Assembly: GCA_046296415.1 (NCBI GenBank)
Contig: JBKBLN010000001.1
Location: 930,001-994,000 of the forward strand
DNA length: 64,000 nucleotides
Origin: CAYNRA01 sp046296415
Lineage (GTDB): Bacteria; Bacteroidota; Bacteroidia; Cytophagales; Spirosomataceae
Direction of reading: 5' to 3'
The notes under the pieces were generated by a model. It was not told the DNA's origin. It ran no database searches and saw nothing but the letters and a program-made list of their open reading frames with translations. Below are positions 1 to 8,676 of the stretch, piece by piece. The position numbers were made by a program, and so were the translations under genes. The stretch's first letter is position 1. Each line of letters starts with the position of its first letter.

Positions 1-1
1 T

Positions 2-709
2 CAGGCGTATCGACCTGTATTATTAAAAGATTTAATCCCGACCTCAAGTTTCGATGAAATAGATCCCACTATTCAAGATAGTAAAGGGTATAATTCGGAA
101 CTTGGCTTTCGAGGGGAAAGATCGTTATGGCAATGGGATATTTCTGGATTTGCCCTCCAATACAATCGTCGGGTAGGAATGATCATCCAAAAAGATCGCT
201 TTCTTCGAACCAACACGGGTGATTCGTTTCATTTTGGGCTAGAATGGTTAATCAAAAAAACGAATGTATGGAATCAATGGAAATGGGATGTGTTTTTTTC
301 TGGAGCCTACATGAATGCTACTTATACCCAAGGATTTTCACGAGACGGGCAATCAATTCAAGGTAATCGAGTAGAAAGTGCACCCACCTGGATCTTACGA
401 CAGGGTCTAACTTTACACAAGAAATCATTTACATTGTTTACATCAACCCATTATACTTCAGGTACTTTTGCTGATGCGTTGAATACAACCCAGGCCAATG
501 CATCGGGTACGATCGGTTGGGTGCCAGGCTATTTTTTAGTCGATATGGGCCTTAGGCTACACCTGCCAAAATTAGGTGAATGGAGCTTGCAGCTGGATAA
601 TCTCACGAATAAAATGTATTTCACTAAAAGGCCAACTTTTTATCCCGGTCCTGGTATTTGGCCTTCCGATGGCCGAAGTTGGAGTTTAGTTTGGAGAGGT
701 ACTTGGTGA
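2..709 (+). CDS. TonB-dependent receptor, C-terminal part (5' end outside window)
   Basis: Open reading continues in from the left edge; 235 residues are visible. The sequence alternates aromatic and polar residues as outer-membrane beta strands do, and it ends in the signature of TonB-dependent receptors: a plug-distal stretch with NLTNKMYF, then a last strand finishing in an aromatic residue (WRGTW). The early part (AYRPVLLKDLIP, then YNSELGFRG) resembles the FecA-like ferric-citrate branch of the family. Such receptors import siderophores or other large ligands across the outer membrane using TonB energy. The substrate cannot be told from this fragment. The gene is followed by about 280 bases without a gene. 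Confidence 0.85.
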   Translation, partial: QAYRPVLLKDLIPTSSFDEIDPTIQDSKGYNSELGFRGERSLWQWDISGFALQYNRRVGMIIQKDRFLRTNTGDSFHFGLEWLIKKTNVWNQWKWDVFFSGAYMNATYTQGFSRDGQSIQGNRVESAPTWILRQGLTLHKKSFTLFTSTHYTSGTFADALNTTQANASGTIGWVPGYFLVDMGLRLHLPKLGEWSLQLDNLTNKMYFTKRPTFYPGPGIWPSDGRSWSLVWRGTW

Positions 710-790
710 TTTTTATGTAAAAATTAGGTCTTTAAACCGTTAGTTCCCTTCCTAAAGTCAAAAGCTTTAAAACCTACTTGAAATATTGGC

Positions 791-831
791 AACTCAATCC
801 AACCAGAAAATAGTCTAGATGGATTGAGTAC
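791..831. repeat. Imperfect inverted repeat downstream of the TonB receptor
   Basis: ACTCAATCCA and TGGATTGAGT face each other across about 18 bases in the 281-base gap between the receptor and the haloperoxidase-like gene. No run of T follows, so it is not a classical intrinsic terminator, though it could protect the receptor mRNA end. The core CAATCCA/TGGATTG recurs in the larger hairpin at 5800-5853. The rest of the gap (710-990) shows no further recognisable element. Confidence 0.45.
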
Positions 832-990
832 CAAAATCGGTCTCCCAATCGTTATTTCTCCGTATTGCTTTCTTGTTGGAGATTATTCCATGTTTGCTTT
901 TTCGGACTAACCGCTAAAAGGGACGGAGGTATCTTGTATTTTCCAATTTGGCAAGATATTTGTCTTTTGGGATTAAAAACGCTAGACTAT

Positions 991-2304
991 ATGAAGTATT
1001 GGAATTGGTTTCTGAGAATGGTTGTTTTCATCCCTTTTTTGCAAAGTTGTCAACCTACCATTGACGAACCAGCCCCTCTTCCCGAGACTGTCAATGCGGT
1101 GGATTCCGTTTCCACCGATGTGATTACACAGTGGGTAGACGTTCAAAATCAGCTTTTTTTGCAAACCCCCTCGTTTGATGCGCCCATCGAAGCACGTGTA
1201 ATCGCTTACACCTACCTTGCCTTGTATGAGGCCATGGTACCTGCCTTGCCAGGCTTTCAATCGCTCTCTTCTCAATTGAATGGGATGCCAACGATGCCTG
1301 CACCCGACATGCGACTACGGTATCATTGGCCAACAGTAGCCAATGTCGCCCAATATACCATCCTAGCAGAATTATTTGTTCCGGTCAATACATCCACCAA
1401 AACGCCTTTAGATTCCTTGAGACGTACCTTCGAGCAAAAATTCAACCAGCAAATTCCACAGGATGTTTTGGAAAGGTCTATCCGACATGGGGCAGCCGTC
1501 GGAAGTGCCATTTGGCAATATGCGAGGCAAGATGGTGGGGGATCCGCTTGGTCAAATCGTTTCCCATCGTCTTTTTCACCTTCGGTCGGACAAGCCTTTT
1601 GGCGATCTACTACCAACCAACCCCTCGCTTTATTACCTCAATGGCGGGAGGTCCGTACATTCCTAGGATCCAATTCGAATGTCAACATCTCAAACCCGCC
1701 TTCTTTCTCGTCTCGGAATGATTCTCCATTTTTTGCCGAGGCCAAACAAATATATGATCGCACTCGCGCATTGTCGACGGCTCAACAACAAAACATGGCT
1801 CGATGGGCCGAAGGTCATGGAACATTAGGTCACCCATTGGCTATGGTTCGTAGTTTCACCCACCTTGCCAAAGAACGAAATCTGAAAACCTCGCAACTGA
1901 TCGTGGGTTTAGCCCGGCTTGGTCTTGCAGGTCACGATGCATATGTGCAAAGTTGGAAAGGGAAATTTCTTCATCAACGCGTTCGTCCACAATCCTACCT
2001 AAACGAAACGCTGGATCCCTCATGGAAAGCATTAGTGTCTGATAACAATACACCCGAATTTGGTTCTTCTTGGATGACCTACCTGGGGGCGTGGTCTGAG
2101 GTAGTCAAAGCTTCTTTCGGTACCACCGGAACGGTTCATTTATCAAATTCCATTCAATACACTGACTTATCTTCCTTATTGACAGATGCTTCCAATGCCC
2201 AATGGGAAACAGGACTGCATTTCCCCTCAACTCTCCCGGCTAGTCTGGCACAAGGCAGTACCATAGGTAAAAATTGCGTAGGCCTTACTTTCCGGAAGCC
2301 TTAA
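991..2304 (+). CDS. Vanadium-dependent haloperoxidase-like (PAP2 superfamily) lipoprotein with eroded active site
   Basis: The chosen start gives a lipoprotein signal: a charged, hydrophobic N-terminus and a lipobox ending at Cys20. The 437-residue protein then follows the helical layout of the vanadium chloroperoxidase / PAP2 family (ARVIAYTYLALYEAM early, a WKGKF..RVRP motif near 321-332). The Lys and Arg of the first phosphate/vanadate motif are present. Where the family has a PxYPSGHS-like loop, this protein has PEFGSSWMTY (about 355-364), so the catalytic His is missing, and the last motif reads GLHFPS instead of the usual GIHFR-type sequence (about 407). An in-frame start 42 codons upstream (865) exists but would hide the signal peptide. 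The 3' end overlaps the convergent phosphoesterase by 20 bases. Fold assignment is fairly sure; enzymatic activity is doubtful. Confidence 0.7.
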   Translation: MKYWNWFLRMVVFIPFLQSCQPTIDEPAPLPETVNAVDSVSTDVITQWVDVQNQLFLQTPSFDAPIEARVIAYTYLALYEAMVPALPGFQSLSSQLNGMPTMPAPDMRLRYHWPTVANVAQYTILAELFVPVNTSTKTPLDSLRRTFEQKFNQQIPQDVLERSIRHGAAVGSAIWQYARQDGGGSAWSNRFPSSFSPSVGQAFWRSTTNQPLALLPQWREVRTFLGSNSNVNISNPPSFSSRNDSPFFAEAKQIYDRTRALSTAQQQNMARWAEGHGTLGHPLAMVRSFTHLAKERNLKTSQLIVGLARLGLAGHDAYVQSWKGKFLHQRVRPQSYLNETLDPSWKALVSDNNTPEFGSSWMTYLGAWSEVVKASFGTTGTVHLSNSIQYTDLSSLLTDASNAQWETGLHFPSTLPASLAQGSTIGKNCVGLTFRKP

Positions 2305-3778
2305 GAAAATCAATCAAAATTCGCCGAATATCATCAGTGGGTTGTCCGGGAGTTGGTCTTTGAATAGATCGAATGCCCGGATGATTTTCTACCAAAAAGC
2401 GCATATTCGTTTCTTGCCCTGTCAATAAAAACGACGGTAGTACCACTTCATAGTCGTGTTGTTCGATTATTTTGGTTGGATCCATCGATTGATGTCGGGC
2501 ATACCCATGTAAAAAACCACCATTCCCTCGATTCTGTTGGCCAGCCTCAACAATCTGTTTCAATAAACTTCCTGTCATACGAACCTGTACCACCGAACCA
2601 CCAAAGGGCAAAATCCGGACAACGTCCCACTGGGTGATGGGGCCTATGATTTGGTCATCAATTCGAATGGAGCCTCCATTCAATAAAACCCAATCTGCGG
2701 TTGGATGACTAGCGGCCATGGCTTGCACGATCAAGTCGGTGAGCGAAGTTGAAAACTGACGAACACTACTTTCTCGCCCATCCAAGTATTTTTGGGCGTG
2801 ATACACCACTTCTTTGGCATTAATTCCCGACTGAGCCAAGCTATTTTCAGCTCGAGCTTCCCATTGTTGTACCAATTGTTGCGTTAGGGTATCAACGCCA
2901 ATGGTTGAATCAATTGGGATCAATGTGGATCTCCATCCCATTTTTTGCTCATTCCCATGGGGAATTAGATCATGAACCCAAACCGTCTTGGCATTGGCAT
3001 CAGCTTTAGCCAATGTTCGAGTATCCAATTTTTCGATCATGTGCTCATGGTCGTGTCCACCCATCCACAAAGAAACATCAGGAAATTCTTCCATAAGTTT
3101 TCGATCATCCGCTACATTCAAATGGGTAAGTCCAACCAAAATATGACAATTTTTCTTGAGGTCGGGTAAAACTCGTTGTATGGCTTGGCGGACGTCCTCA
3201 TACCGGACCCACGGTTTCTGATTCGAGTTCAACGTAACCGCAAAAAATCCAATCTTAAGCGTGTCGACCTGATACACCCATGTCTCTGGAATATTCAGCC
3301 CATTTTGTTGGAATGGCCGAGTAGATTGTGCCGTAACCTCTTTGACATTGGTGCTCATCCAGCGAAATTTGGCTTCATTGATTCGGTTTTGTAGGGCCGA
3401 CATGGGAATATCAAATTCATGATTTCCAAAAATAACCCAGTCAATCCCCACTTGATTCATCACCTCCACCATGTGCCGGCCCTGAACCCGTTCATTGCCA
3501 ACTTTGAGTGTGCCTATAACCGAGGGACTTACAAAATCACCTACTAAAAAAGTAAGTACTGGGCTTCCGATTTGTTGCAGCGATTGACGGACCTTGGCCA
3601 CACGCGCCATTCCCCCAACCTGACCATTCTCAAGCGGAGAGATTTCATACACATCATTTAGGTGTAATAAACGAACGATGGGCTTTTGTCCATAGACTGT
3701 TACAGAAGCTAGCCAAATCGTCAATCCGATCCAAAATCCAATTACTTGGCAGCGGCGTGATAATATAAAGTGGAACAT
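2285..3778 (-). CDS. 5'-nucleotidase / metallophosphoesterase family protein, secreted
   Basis: A 497-residue two-domain enzyme with an N-terminal hydrophobic segment ending in VYGQ, indicating export. The metallophosphoesterase core shows VGDF, GNHEFD, a THL motif and GGHDHEH, all expected metal ligands, followed by the C-terminal 5'-nucleotidase domain (LNGGSIR, then ILPFGGSVV). Such enzymes release phosphate from nucleotides or related phosphoesters in the periplasm. The first motif reads NDVYE rather than NDxHG, so one metal-ligand His is a Tyr, as in the eukaryotic-like CG11883 type subfamily. Its start lies inside the end of the upstream M16 peptidase gene (37-base overlap), so the two are probably co-transcribed and perhaps translationally coupled. 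Confidence 0.85.
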   Translation of the reverse strand: MFHFILSRRCQVIGFWIGLTIWLASVTVYGQKPIVRLLHLNDVYEISPLENGQVGGMARVAKVRQSLQQIGSPVLTFLVGDFVSPSVIGTLKVGNERVQGRHMVEVMNQVGIDWVIFGNHEFDIPMSALQNRINEAKFRWMSTNVKEVTAQSTRPFQQNGLNIPETWVYQVDTLKIGFFAVTLNSNQKPWVRYEDVRQAIQRVLPDLKKNCHILVGLTHLNVADDRKLMEEFPDVSLWMGGHDHEHMIEKLDTRTLAKADANAKTVWVHDLIPHGNEQKMGWRSTLIPIDSTIGVDTLTQQLVQQWEARAENSLAQSGINAKEVVYHAQKYLDGRESSVRQFSTSLTDLIVQAMAASHPTADWVLLNGGSIRIDDQIIGPITQWDVVRILPFGGSVVQVRMTGSLLKQIVEAGQQNRGNGGFLHGYARHQSMDPTKIIEQHDYEVVLPSFLLTGQETNMRFLVENHPGIRSIQRPTPGQPTDDIRRILIDFLKASGK

Positions 3779-4983
3779 CGAGTAGGATGAATTAATTCGT
3801 GAGCATATTCATACATTTTGGAAGAAGATACCTGTTGAATTTTGGATGATTCTTCTTGGCAATACGCTGGATCGCCTGCATTTGCCGCAAAGGCTAAATT
3901 CATAGCCCGATTCAACAATTCCACCTCACTATACACCAAACTGGTTTCGGCTTGAACTTTCACCTTTTCAACCTCTTGCTCCGAGACCCCTCCAGCCAAA
4001 ATTCCCTCCAATGTCCTTTCAATTTCTTCATCTGCTTGAGTTAATGAAATTCCTGGATTTACATGACCCGATATGACCCATAAGCCTGGATCCAACGAAC
4101 CTGTAGTGTAAACAGACAACGAATGGAATATTTCTTTCTCCTTGACCAGTTTTTGATGAAAAGGAGAGGATTTTCCGCGCCCAATCAAATCACCCAAAAG
4201 ATCTAACTCCAAGTAACCGGGCTCATATCGACCGGGCATATGGTACATCTTCATGATTTGGGACATTGGGACATTTGACTCCGTTTCCAACCGCCGAGCG
4301 CTAGTTTGAATCGGCTCCTTAGGTAAATTCCTAGGTTGTATGGATCGGCTGGGAATATCCCCAAACCATTTATTGGATAAACCTTTGACTTGGTCTAATG
4401 ATACCGGTCCGGCTACGACCAATACGGCGTTGTTGGGTGCATAATGGCCATAAAAAAAAGACTTTACATCGTCTAAAGTGGCGTGTTCTATATGAGTAAT
4501 TTCCTTCCCGATGGTCGCCCACTGGTAAGGATGAACCTGATAGGCCAATGGACGCGCTTTTAACCATACATCCCCATAAGGTTGATTCAGATAACGCTGC
4601 TTAAATTCCTCTATCACCACCTTCTGTTGAACCTCCAATACTTGGGGGTCGAAGGATAAACCTAGCATGCGGTCCGATTCTAGCCAAAAAGCGGTCTCTA
4701 AATTGTCAGCCGGAAGTGTAATGTAGTAATTGGTTATGTCGGGAGAAGTAAATGCATTGTTCTCGGCACCAATTCGCTGTAGTGGTTCGTCGTATGAAGG
4801 TATATTCATCGATCCACCAAACATCAAGTGTTCAAACAAATGAGCAAAACCTGTTTTGTTTGGATCCTCATCCCGCGATCCCACATTGTAGCAAAGATTG
4901 AATGCCGCCATGGGCGTTTGATAATCGGAATGAACAAAAACCTGCAAGCCATTGGCTAATTGAAAAGATTCAAAGTGAATCAT
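3742..4983 (-). CDS. M16 family zinc peptidase
   Basis: A 413-residue insulinase/pitrilysin-type peptidase. The inverted zinc motif HLFEH is at residues 48-52 and the third ligand lies in VVIEEF near 125. The C-terminal half is the structural M16 domain. No signal peptide is visible at the start (MIHFESFQLANG), so it may act in the cytoplasm or lack a recognisable export signal; an alternative start three codons upstream (4992) changes nothing. Bacteroidota often carry an active and an inactive M16 subunit in tandem, but only the active type is present here. It overlaps the downstream phosphoesterase gene by 37 bases in another frame. Confidence 0.88.
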   Translation of the reverse strand: MIHFESFQLANGLQVFVHSDYQTPMAAFNLCYNVGSRDEDPNKTGFAHLFEHLMFGGSMNIPSYDEPLQRIGAENNAFTSPDITNYYITLPADNLETAFWLESDRMLGLSFDPQVLEVQQKVVIEEFKQRYLNQPYGDVWLKARPLAYQVHPYQWATIGKEITHIEHATLDDVKSFFYGHYAPNNAVLVVAGPVSLDQVKGLSNKWFGDIPSRSIQPRNLPKEPIQTSARRLETESNVPMSQIMKMYHMPGRYEPGYLELDLLGDLIGRGKSSPFHQKLVKEKEIFHSLSVYTTGSLDPGLWVISGHVNPGISLTQADEEIERTLEGILAGGVSEQEVEKVKVQAETSLVYSEVELLNRAMNLAFAANAGDPAYCQEESSKIQQVSSSKMYEYAHELIHPTRCSTLYYHAAAK

Positions 4984-5205
4984 GCGACACAAAAGTGGAT
5001 TATGAGCGGTATATAACGCAGAAAACGATCTCGCTTTCCATCAGGTTCGAAATTACAGAAAAAATGGCAGGGGACGTAAAATTTGATCCAATTATACTAC
5101 CCTCTTACTTTATTTATGATTGTATTAAATATAATTTATGTATCCGACTGGAAGCATTTAATGAAGTAATCCGTATCTCAGGAAAACAATAAATTAATGA
5201 TTCAA

Positions 5206-5796
5206 ATGAAAAATCCAATCATACGCATTTTTAGTCTTTTGTTGATTTCTTTCTCGTCTTGGGCACAGTCTAGTCAAACCTTATGGAATGGAGATTTTAA
5301 GTCACTTGGTTTTTTTATCTCGCCATCTGCGCAAGTCAGTAGTATAGATGGAGCTCCGGCTGTAATGGTCAACGGGCGGGTAGGCGTATCGCTATCACCC
5401 AAATTTGCCATGGGAGGCTTTTTTCAAGGTTCGGTGGGTGAGATTTATCCGACCAGTGAAAGCACCCGACTCAATTATTTGGATTACCGAAGCGGAGGCG
5501 CATTTGTCGAGTTTACTCCGTGGTCTTCCAAGTTGGTTCATTTAACCTTCCCGATTTTACTTGGTGTCGGTGAACTAGATATGGACAATGAATGGGGACA
5601 GGCCGGATTTGGGGAAGTAAACGTCGTCCATGTGGAGCCTCAGGTTCAACTTCAACTTAATGTGCATCGGTATGTTAAAGCATTTGGTGGGGTAGGGTAT
5701 CGTTGGGTAAATTCCCATACGTTCCGAAATATGACCGAACAAGAAGTCCGTGGATTAACGGGTCAAGTCGGAGTAAAGCTGGGTCTCTTCCGATAG
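5206..5796 (+). CDS. Small outer-membrane beta-barrel-like protein, unknown function
   Basis: The 196-residue product begins with a clear signal peptide (MKNPIIRIF, hydrophobic core, cleavage after SSWA-Q). The mature part is rich in alternating hydrophobic/polar strands with Gly and aromatic residues and ends GVKLGLFR, consistent with an 8-stranded barrel of the OmpW/OMP_b-brl kind. No specific family is recognised. A start three codons upstream (5197) is possible. The upstream region 4984-5205 is AT-rich and shows no other gene. It converges on another small membrane-type gene, with a long hairpin filling the gap. Confidence 0.7.
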   Translation: MKNPIIRIFSLLLISFSSWAQSSQTLWNGDFKSLGFFISPSAQVSSIDGAPAVMVNGRVGVSLSPKFAMGGFFQGSVGEIYPTSESTRLNYLDYRSGGAFVEFTPWSSKLVHLTFPILLGVGELDMDNEWGQAGFGEVNVVHVEPQVQLQLNVHRYVKAFGGVGYRWVNSHTFRNMTEQEVRGLTGQVGVKLGLFR

Positions 5797-5799
5797 TTG

Positions 5800-5853
5800 A
5801 TTCCAATCCATCTGGTCTTTCCTGATTTCAGGGAAGACCAGATGGATTGGAAT
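5800..5853. terminator. 54-nt near-perfect hairpin between convergent genes
   Basis: Two 25-base arms (5800-5824 and 5829-5853) pair with a single T/G position and a 4-base loop ATTT. The hairpin occupies nearly all of the 59 bases between the two stop codons. Neither strand has a following T-run, so it differs from the other terminators of this window. The likely role is a bidirectional transcription end or mRNA 3' protection. The arms contain ATCCATCTGG / CCAGATGGAT, related to the repeat at 791-831. Confidence 0.75.
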
Positions 5854-5855
5854 GG

Positions 5856-6377
5856 TCAATAACGAAAAACATACCGAAATCCAACCGCCGGTAACACGCC
5901 CCCTTTTCGTTCTGATCTTGGGGAGGGAAATAACCCGGATGCATGCCGGAAATTAGCCATCTCAAACGAAAGTTTCCAGTGAGGTCGGACTTCCCACCGA
6001 ATTCCATACGAATACTTCAAGTGCCAGTGACTCGCTTCTTCCAAGGATGTTTGAGCTCGTGACCACATCGGAGATAACGATACAAAAGGGTCCAGTTTTT
6101 TATTACCCGCCGGGTGATAGCTGACCTGTGGACCCACCGCCCATTCCGTCTGGTTCTCTGCCTTCGCCGAAACCCAAAGGCTCTGAAGACCGATCCCCAG
6201 TTTTTGATCAGCCCAACCCGGACGGATTTCCAAGCTGACCTGGCTCAACTGGAATCTTTTATCCAACTGTCTCAAATTAGAACCAAAGTAGCCTAGACCT
6301 GTTTCTACTCGTGATGAAGATTGACTCCACACCACCAATGGAAAAAGAACAACTATCAAAAGAACACTTTTAATCAT
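5856..6377 (-). CDS. Outer-membrane beta-barrel-like protein, unknown function
   Basis: A 173-residue protein with an N-terminal signal peptide (MIKSVLLIVVLFPLVVWSQ). The rest shows alternating strand patterns (SLEIRPGWAD, GLQSLWVSAKA, YSYGIRWEVRPHW) and finishes VGFRYVFRY, with the terminal aromatic residue typical of outer-membrane barrels. No named family is recognised. It is convergent with the 5206-5796 gene, which encodes a similar-sized barrel but without evident sequence similarity. The start codon is preceded by an AT-rich stretch. Confidence 0.68.
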   Translation of the reverse strand: MIKSVLLIVVLFPLVVWSQSSSRVETGLGYFGSNLRQLDKRFQLSQVSLEIRPGWADQKLGIGLQSLWVSAKAENQTEWAVGPQVSYHPAGNKKLDPFVSLSPMWSRAQTSLEEASHWHLKYSYGIRWEVRPHWKLSFEMANFRHASGLFPSPRSERKGGVLPAVGFRYVFRY

Positions 6378-6524
6378 ATAATAAAGTATTAATTTTAAAT
6401 TTAATCAAATATAAATGGAATGCCAACGATTGTATTAATTTTTCCACTTAGGAAGCTAGCGTCTTAGGTGTGCGAGAATTACCACGAGAATGTAGGTGTT
6501 GATAGTTGGTGTGCATGATATCCG

Positions 6525-6532
6525 TATCTTTG
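6525..6532 (+). promoter_or_regulatory. Bacteroidota -7 box upstream of ispF
   Basis: TATCTTTG matches the Bacteroidota primary-sigma consensus TAnnTTTG, 18 bases before the ispF ATG. No convincing TTTG is seen at the expected -33 distance. Its position excludes the in-frame start at 6506 and supports 6551. Confidence 0.55.
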
Positions 6533-6550
6533 CTAAAAAACTGGCAATTC

Positions 6551-7030
6551 ATGAAGATCAAAATTGGACACGGGTACGATGTACATCAATTAGCTCCCGG
6601 ATATTTGCTTTCGTTGGGTGGAGTGGTCATTCCGCATGAGGTGGGTTCGGTAGGACATTCCGACGCCGACGTCTTGCTTCACGCCATTTGCGATGCGTTG
6701 TTAGGAGCTTTGGCTCTCGGAGATATTGGTCGGCATTTTAAAAATACCGATCCGCAATGGAAAGGAATCGACAGTAAAATTCTACTTCAAAAGGTGGTTG
6801 AAATGATTCATGAAGCCGGCTACGTGGTCGGAAATATAGATTCAACTCTAATACTGGAAGCACCCAAAATCGGACCTTATTTGCTGGATATGCGAACTGC
6901 CATCGCCCAAATTTTACAGGTAGACCTCGATTGTGTCTCCATCAAAGCCACCACCTCCGAAACCATGGGTTTTGTGGGACGAAAAGAAGGCCTAGAAGCT
7001 CACGCCGTTTGTATCCTTTTTCCCATGTAA
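6551..7030 (+). CDS. ispF: 2-C-methyl-D-erythritol 2,4-cyclodiphosphate synthase
   Basis: 159 residues, the usual length. IspF converts CDP-ME 2-phosphate into MEcPP with release of CMP in the cytoplasmic MEP pathway to isoprenoids. Diagnostic motifs are GHGYDVHQL at the N-terminus (Asp and His zinc ligands), VGHSDADVLLHA (His ligand), the LGDIGRHF segment and the C-terminal ATTSETMGFVGRKEG. The ATG at 6551 is chosen because the family starts right before the first motif and because a -7 promoter box sits between it and the upstream alternative at 6506. Neighbours are unrelated; the gene appears to be its own transcription unit. Confidence 0.96.
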   Translation: MKIKIGHGYDVHQLAPGYLLSLGGVVIPHEVGSVGHSDADVLLHAICDALLGALALGDIGRHFKNTDPQWKGIDSKILLQKVVEMIHEAGYVVGNIDSTLILEAPKIGPYLLDMRTAIAQILQVDLDCVSIKATTSETMGFVGRKEGLEAHAVCILFPM

Positions 7031-7100
7031 TCTTTTAAGTGTCATTTGTACAATTAAAAAAGTTTTTGGTTATTTGCTGTACATTCAACATTCCCATTAG

Positions 7101-8570
7101 ATGATTTTACTTGGACTCGACATTGGTACTTCCTCCATCAAGGCCTCGGCGGTAGATGCGCAAACCCGACAAACGATTGCCTCGGTACAATACCCAGATA
7201 AAGAAGTGGCGATTGATGCCCCTCAAAAGGGATGGGCGGAGCAATCCCCCGAACAATGGTGGCAACACGCCGCGGAAGCCATCAAACGTCTAGTGGCACT
7301 TGGGCTTTTTTCGGGCCAAGATGTTGTTTCCATTGGAATTAGCTATCAAATGCATGGCTTGGTGATGGTGGACCGAGAGGGGCAGGTGATTCGACCGGCC
7401 ATTATTTGGTGTGATAGCCGTGCGGCTTCGATAGGGGAGGAGGCTTTTTTAGCGATGGGGCCAACGGCTTCGTTGACAACCTTGTTGAATTCTCCCGGAA
7501 ACTTCACGGCTGCCAAGTTAGCTTGGGTAAAGAAAAATCAGCCCGAACTCTATGATCGAATTCATCAGATTATGTTACCGGGTGATTTCATTGGTTTGCG
7601 GTTAACAGGCCAAGCTACCACCACGCCCGCAGCTTTATCAGAAGGTATATTTTGGGATTTTCAGAAAGAACAAGTTTCAGAGATGCTGATGAAACATTTT
7701 GGTTTTTCTGGTGATATCATTCCACCTATACAACCCGTTTTCTCAGATCATGGGCGAGTGCTTCCAGAAGTAGCTCAAAGTCTTGGAATTGCGGCTGGCA
7801 TTCCCGTTGCCTACAAAGCGGGGGATCAGCCAAATAATGCTTTGTCCTTGAATGTCTTGGAGCCTGGTGAAATTGCGGCCACAGCTGGAACTTCGGGAGT
7901 GATTTATGCGGTGAGCGATCAAATTGCGTTTGATCCGGCTTCTCGAATCAATTCCTTTGCCCATGTGAATCACCACAACCAAACCCGAATCGGAATTTTG
8001 CTCTGTATCAATGGGACTGGAATTCTCAATCGTTGGGTACGTGACCAATGGGCGCCCAATGCCACGTATCAGGAAATCAATCAACGAGCAACCGCCATTC
8101 CAGCTGGATCCGACGGTGTATTGGTTTTGCCTTTTGGAAATGGAATTGAGCGCGTTTTAGAAAACCGATTGACCGGTGTTCAATTTTCTGGCTTAGATCT
8201 CAATCGGCATACATCAGATCATATTTTTCGGGCAGTACAAGAGGGAATAGCCTGTTCTTTTCGTTACGGTTTTGATATCATGAAAGCCCAAGGTGTTTCG
8301 CCAAAAGTAATTCGTGCCGGAAAGGCTAATTTGTTTTTGAGCGACGTATTCACAACCTCATTGGTGAACCTAACCCAAACGCCTGTCGAATTGTATGATA
8401 CAGATGGGTCCAAAGGGGCGGCTTTGGCCGGTGGATTTGGGGCAGGTCATTTTTCTTCTCTCCCGGAGGCCATGGCAGGCCTTACTCATCTTCGAACCAT
8501 TGAACCTTCCGGTAACTTGGAGGAAACGTACCAAGCTTGGGGTAAGGTTTTGAGAAAAGCCCTGAGTTAA
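7101..8570 (+). CDS. xylB: Xylulokinase
   Basis: 489-residue FGGY-family sugar kinase. It begins with the ATP-binding phosphate-1 motif (LGLDIGTSSIKA), contains the MHGL and IWCDSR segments typical of XylB, the AGDQPNNA substrate/catalytic region with the conserved Asp, and AGTSGVIYAV (phosphate 2). The reaction is D-xylulose + ATP to xylulose 5-phosphate, feeding the pentose phosphate pathway. No xylose isomerase, regulator or transporter is adjacent, so xylulose could come from elsewhere in the genome. It begins 70 bases after ispF and ends before a strong terminator hairpin. Confidence 0.93.
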   Translation: MILLGLDIGTSSIKASAVDAQTRQTIASVQYPDKEVAIDAPQKGWAEQSPEQWWQHAAEAIKRLVALGLFSGQDVVSIGISYQMHGLVMVDREGQVIRPAIIWCDSRAASIGEEAFLAMGPTASLTTLLNSPGNFTAAKLAWVKKNQPELYDRIHQIMLPGDFIGLRLTGQATTTPAALSEGIFWDFQKEQVSEMLMKHFGFSGDIIPPIQPVFSDHGRVLPEVAQSLGIAAGIPVAYKAGDQPNNALSLNVLEPGEIAATAGTSGVIYAVSDQIAFDPASRINSFAHVNHHNQTRIGILLCINGTGILNRWVRDQWAPNATYQEINQRATAIPAGSDGVLVLPFGNGIERVLENRLTGVQFSGLDLNRHTSDHIFRAVQEGIACSFRYGFDIMKAQGVSPKVIRAGKANLFLSDVFTTSLVNLTQTPVELYDTDGSKGAALAGGFGAGHFSSLPEAMAGLTHLRTIEPSGNLEETYQAWGKVLRKALS

Positions 8571-8606
8571 AACTACTTTTCTTCAAAAATCAAGAATACA
8601 CAAAAA

Positions 8607-8638
8607 AAGCCTGACCGTTGGGGTTAGGCTTTTTTTTG
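8607..8638. terminator. Intrinsic terminator after xylB
   Basis: AAGCCTGACC and GGTTAGGCTT form a stem with a short loop followed by a run of eight T on the plus strand; A residues on the other side would serve the convergent lytic transglycosylase gene as well. Confidence 0.85.
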
Positions 8639-8676
8639 GGCAGAACAATGAATACCAAGTCTAGTAACCTCCTGAT

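Noticed and set aside
1326..1721. A 131-codon frame inside the haloperoxidase-like gene in another frame
   Set aside because: It lies wholly inside a gene with clear family features; composition is that of a shadow frame.
2050..2304. Frameshift as an explanation for the missing SGH motif of the haloperoxidase-like protein
   Set aside because: The frame continues in register with family-like helices before and after (WSEVVKASFG, AQGSTIG), so a frameshift is not needed.
5000..5200. AT-rich stretch as a replication origin
   Set aside because: No DnaA-box cluster and no origin-linked genes; it is simply an AT-rich promoter region.
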